Of a stretch of DNA of 10,762 nucleotides, positions 8,264 to 10,762 are shown in pieces. This stretch comes from Planctomycetota bacterium (lineage in GTDB: Bacteria > Planctomycetota > MHYJ01 > JACPRB01). How positions within the stretch are numbered: position 1 is the first letter of the stretch; each line of letters begins with the position of its first letter. Position numbers and translations under genes: made by a program. The notes under the pieces were generated by a model. The model saw nothing but the letters and a program-made list of their open reading frames with translations. It made no database searches and was not told where the DNA came from. The DNA is taken from the NCBI GenBank assembly GCA_023261405.1, contig JAHFOZ010000148.1, positions 1 to 10,762 on the forward strand. The letters run 5' to 3'.

Positions 8264-10390
8264 TCACTTGGGGTCCTCGAACAACTTCGCGTTCGCCAGG
8301 AGCGCCCGGTAGCGCTCCTCGCCGCGCAGGGGGTCGAGGTCCTTGTCCTTCTCGATCCACTGCCGGTCCCGAAGCCCGCTCCGGACCGCCTTCTCGAGCC
8401 ACTCCACGCCCTTCTCCTTCTCCCCGCCCCGGGCGGAAAGGCAGGCCAGGTTGTAGTAAGTCGAGGGGACCACGTCCCCCCCCAGCGCCCCCTTGATCTT
8501 GTATTCCTCCACGGCCTTCAGGATCTGCTCGTAGGCCTCCGCCGACTCCTTAAGGCGCCCCACTCGACTGAAGGCGCGACCCAGCGAGAGGAGCGCGCGG
8601 AGGCCGTCCTCCTTCGCATTCCCCTCGAGAGACTTGCGCGCACCCTCTCGTGAGTTCACGATCATCTGCTCGAGGGGTGCCGCGTCGCCCAGGCGGTTCA
8701 ACGCCAGCACCAGCTCGGTGTAGGTATCGTCGGATCGATCGCTGGGGAAGTCCTTGCGGACCCCGGCCAGGGCCGTCCGCAGCGTTCCCACCGACGCAGC
8801 ATCCCCCATCTCTCCCAACGCCATGATCGCCAGGTCCCGGAGAAGCACGGGGTAGTCCTGAACCTTGCTGATCCGTTCGGTCAGCCTCGGCATATAGGAG
8901 GGCTCCGAGACGATCCGTGCCAGTGCCGGCACCGCCCGCTCCTTCCCGAATTTCTGGAGCTCCGCGAACATGCCGGGGAAATGGCCGCGGCCCTCGCGGT
9001 CGGTCACCAGGCGGTCCAGGTGGCGCTCCACCTCCTCCTGGTGGTAGAGGCCCAGGATCAGTTCCGCCGTCTTCTTCTTCACCCGCCCATCCGCCACCGC
9101 GCGGTCCACCGCCTCCACCGCCCGCGCGCCGATCCGCACCAGGGCATCCTCCGCCGCCTTCCGCAGGTCCGGGTCCAGTTCCGCCATGATGTCGATCAGC
9201 TTCAGGATCGCGGCCTCCGAGCGGGCCTGGCCCAGCACAACGATGGCCTCCCGACGGAGACCACGGTCCTCATCGTTCAGGGCGGACACGAGGTGCTTCT
9301 CCGCTTTGAGCCCCAGCCGCTTAAGGTATTCGAAGGTCTTCTTGTGAACGTCCTTGTCCTTGTCCTCGTGGAAGAGCTTGGCGATCCGATCCAGCGGCTT
9401 CTCGCTCTGGATCTCCCCCAGGCGCTCGATGGACTTGAGCCTCACCTTCGCGTTCGGGCTGTCCAGCGCCTCCACGAGCGCCCCCTCCGCTTTCGAGCCC
9501 AGGCCTGCCAGGTACTTGGCAGCCTCCTCCCGGACCTCTTCCGACTCGTCCAGCCGGAACGCGGCGGCCACCGGATCGAGCCCGTTCTCGCTCTTGAGGA
9601 CGGCCAGCCCCTCGATCGACTTCACGCGCACGGGGGCCTGGAGGCTCCTGAGCCCGGCCAGGAAGTGCGGCTCGGCCCCGGCCCCCGCCTCTTTCAGGTA
9701 CTGCGCGGCATCCAGGATGACCTTCTCCTCGTTTTCCGCCGCGAACAGGCGCCCCACCGCGGCCAGGACCTCGGCGGTCTGAACTTTGCGGAGCCCCTCG
9801 AGCGAAGCCCCCCGCAGGGCGGGATCCGTCGATGCGAGGTGCCTGAGGAGGAATTTTTCCGCCGGCTTGCCCAGGGATTGGAGACACTTGAAAGCCGCCT
9901 CTTTGATCGCCTTGTCCTGCTCCCGGTCGTGAAGCTCGGCCATGGGGACCGCGCATCTCTCGCTCTTGAATTCGGCAAGCGCCTGCACCGCCTCCATCCG
10001 GTATTGAGGGTTCGGGCTCTCCAGCGCCGTAATCAGATGGCTCTCGGCATCCCTGCCAAGCAACCGGATCAGCCTGAAGGCCCCCTCCTGGACGGAGGGG
10101 TCCTCATCAAGCTTCAGCATGGCCGCCGCCTTCGGGAGCGCCTTGACCGATTTGAATGCGCCCAGAAGGTCGAGGGCCGCCCGGCGCACGCGGTGGTCCC
10201 CACTCGAGAGCGCCCCGATCAGCAGCCCCTCCGCCTGCGCCCCCGCCTTCTCAAGGGCCTTGCGGGCGGAGTCCCGCTCCTCCAGGAAGTCGGCCCCGAG
10301 CTGTTCGATGAGGCGGCGGATCCTGGCCTCGTCGAGTTGCTCCTCCTGGATCGACAGGCAGGTCAGTACCGCGAGCGCCGCCGCAAGCAT
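8264..10390 (-). CDS. Exported HEAT-repeat protein with C-terminal TPR region
   Basis: A 708-residue alpha-solenoid protein. The N-terminus MLAAALAVLTCLSIQEEQ is a short hydrophobic export signal without basic residues; C11 lies in LTC, a poor lipobox. After an introductory helical pair (about 20-52), residues 53-423 are six tandem 62-residue units, each beginning AE or similar and ending in a YLxxLG-type helix; the first five are exactly 62 long and the last 61. More irregular HEAT helices follow to about 560. The C-terminal part (about 590-700) is TPR-like: LLSLGRAFSRVGRLKESAEAYEQIL and YYNLACLSARGGEKEKGVEWLEKAV. Such proteins are protein-binding scaffolds; no catalytic motif is seen. An earlier in-frame ATG at 10483 exists, but 10390 is chosen because GGAGGT precedes it and the signal begins there. 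The partner and function are unknown. Confidence 0.85.
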   Translation of the reverse strand: MLAAALAVLTCLSIQEEQLDEARIRRLIEQLGADFLEERDSARKALEKAGAQAEGLLIGALSSGDHRVRRAALDLLGAFKSVKALPKAAAMLKLDEDPSVQEGAFRLIRLLGRDAESHLITALESPNPQYRMEAVQALAEFKSERCAVPMAELHDREQDKAIKEAAFKCLQSLGKPAEKFLLRHLASTDPALRGASLEGLRKVQTAEVLAAVGRLFAAENEEKVILDAAQYLKEAGAGAEPHFLAGLRSLQAPVRVKSIEGLAVLKSENGLDPVAAAFRLDESEEVREEAAKYLAGLGSKAEGALVEALDSPNAKVRLKSIERLGEIQSEKPLDRIAKLFHEDKDKDVHKKTFEYLKRLGLKAEKHLVSALNDEDRGLRREAIVVLGQARSEAAILKLIDIMAELDPDLRKAAEDALVRIGARAVEAVDRAVADGRVKKKTAELILGLYHQEEVERHLDRLVTDREGRGHFPGMFAELQKFGKERAVPALARIVSEPSYMPRLTERISKVQDYPVLLRDLAIMALGEMGDAASVGTLRTALAGVRKDFPSDRSDDTYTELVLALNRLGDAAPLEQMIVNSREGARKSLEGNAKEDGLRALLSLGRAFSRVGRLKESAEAYEQILKAVEEYKIKGALGGDVVPSTYYNLACLSARGGEKEKGVEWLEKAVRSGLRDRQWIEKDKDLDPLRGEERYRALLANAKLFEDPK
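9122..10234 (-). repeat. Six tandem 62-residue coding repeats (HEAT pairs)
   Basis: Residues 53-114, 115-176, 177-238, 239-300, 301-362 and 363-423 of the HEAT protein align without internal gaps in the first five units. Anchors recur at fixed positions: AE at 1-2, an L at 9, a V/L-R pair near 16-17, a K-S/V-K near 28-31, and LG near 59-60. The DNA copies are well diverged, so this is an old duplication maintained at the protein level. Confidence 0.8.
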
Positions 10391-10413
10391 GGTGCAACCT
10401 CCGCAAGGCTCCG

Positions 10414-10443
10414 ATTCTAATACCTCATTGGACGGACGATCAA
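10414..10443 (-). promoter_or_regulatory. Probable promoter of the HEAT-protein gene
   Basis: TTGATC (10443-10438), 18-bp spacer, TAGAAT (10419-10414) on the minus strand; four and five of six consensus bases. It lies 24 bp before the chosen ATG at 10390, so the leader would be short but still contains the GGAGGT ribosome binding site. The fit supports the shorter start over the ATG at 10483, which lies upstream of this promoter. Confidence 0.5.
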
Positions 10444-10496
10444 GCCGGAGGGTTTGCGGAGGGCTGGAAATTAGGCGTGCCAACTCCGTCCAGGCC

Positions 10497-10572
10497 TGGT
10501 GGAGCAGAAGGGAATCGAACCCTCGACCTCCTGAATGCCATTCAGGCGCTCTCCCAGCTGAGCTACTGCCCC
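10497..10572 (-). tRNA. tRNA-Ala (anticodon GGC)
   Basis: A 76-nt cloverleaf read on the minus strand. The acceptor stem GGGGCAG pairs with CTGCTCC and carries the G3-U70 wobble that identifies alanine tRNAs. The D arm is GCTC/GAGC. The anticodon stem CCTGA/TCAGG encloses loop ATGGCAT with anticodon GGC, reading GCC and GCU. The T arm contains GGTTCGAATCC. The 3' CCA is encoded (10499-10497). No intron. It is transcribed from the promoter at 10596-10624, and no clear terminator separates it from the HEAT-protein gene. Confidence 0.97.
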
Positions 10573-10595
10573 ATCAGGCCGGGACGTCGCGGGAC

Positions 10596-10624
10596 ATTCT
10601 AGGGACGCCCTCCGGGCGAGTCAA
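10596..10624 (-). promoter_or_regulatory. Promoter of tRNA-Ala
   Basis: TTGACT (10624-10619), 17-bp spacer, TAGAAT (10601-10596) on the minus strand, each five of six consensus. Transcription would start near 10590, giving an approximately 18-nt 5' leader for RNase P to remove. The spacer contains the inverted repeat CGCCC/GGGCG around GGA. Confidence 0.75.
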
Positions 10625-10653
10625 GCCAGATCGGGCCGACGCAGCAGTTCCGC

Positions 10654-10688
10654 AAACCCGGGTGAAGGTCCCGGCCCCCAAGGGTTTT
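10654..10688. repeat. Nested inverted repeat near the window end (weak terminator candidate)
   Basis: An outer AAACCC/GGGTTT pair (10654-10659 and 10682-10687) competes with an inner CCGGG/CCCGG stem (10658-10662 and 10670-10674) around TGAAGGT. On the plus strand GGGTTTT follows, a weak U-tract. No gene ends visibly here, and the rest of 10625-10762 shows no convincing coding sequence. Confidence 0.25.
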
Positions 10689-10762
10689 CGCGAGTGGCAG
10701 TTTCGCGGGGCGGCTTGCGATGGCCGCGGGGCCGTCCCGTAGGGCCCTGAAGTCGAGCGAGG

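Noticed and set aside
8981..10420. Long plus-strand open frame opposite the HEAT-protein gene
   Set aside because: Its translation is low-complexity and rich in R, H, L and Q, as expected of an antisense shadow; the minus-strand frame shows regular repeats, a ribosome binding site and an export signal.

Overview
This is a GC-rich, densely coded bacterial chromosome segment. No phage, insertion-sequence or CRISPR signal is visible. The repeat-rich exported HEAT protein, the ECF sigma/anti-sigma pair and the paralogous exported thioredoxin-fold proteins resemble what uncultivated Planctomycetota-like bacteria carry, but the phylum is only a guess. UGA is the normal stop in at least six genes here, so the genetic code is standard.

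Layout. (1) 1-375, plus strand: C-terminal end of an ABC-2 type permease. (2) 440-739, minus strand: small DUF3332-like lipoprotein with its own near-consensus promoter and a strong terminator. (3) 951-5155, plus strand: carB (carbamoyl-phosphate synthase large chain) overlapping by 4 bp an NAD-dependent nucleotide-sugar epimerase/dehydratase. (4) 8199-5218, minus strand: a four-gene run of ECF sigma factor, membrane anti-sigma factor with a C-terminal HMA-like domain, and two paralogous two-domain thioredoxin-fold proteins, closed by a terminator. (5) 10390-8264, minus strand: exported HEAT-repeat/TPR protein. (6) 10572-10497, minus strand: tRNA-Ala(GGC) with a good promoter. The last 190 bases hold only that promoter and a weak inverted repeat.

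Main discovery. Both thioredoxin-fold genes are interrupted, in frame, by UGA codons exactly where the redox-active residue of the first thioredoxin domain should lie: one UGA at residue 54 of the upstream protein, two (residues 60 and 65) in the downstream one. The frame is intact on both sides and runs from a start codon with a ribosome binding site, through an N-terminal hydrophobic or signal segment, to a normal stop. Directly downstream of the UGAs, at bacterial SECIS distance, both mRNAs can form a matching hairpin: a 5-bp stem with a GU-containing loop, and one stem pair swapped from C-G to G-C between the paralogs. The simplest reading is a pair of previously unannotated selenoproteins, possibly under control of the adjacent ECF sigma/anti-sigma pair. 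Ordinary gene calling would truncate both to internal GTG starts and lose the signal peptide and active site.
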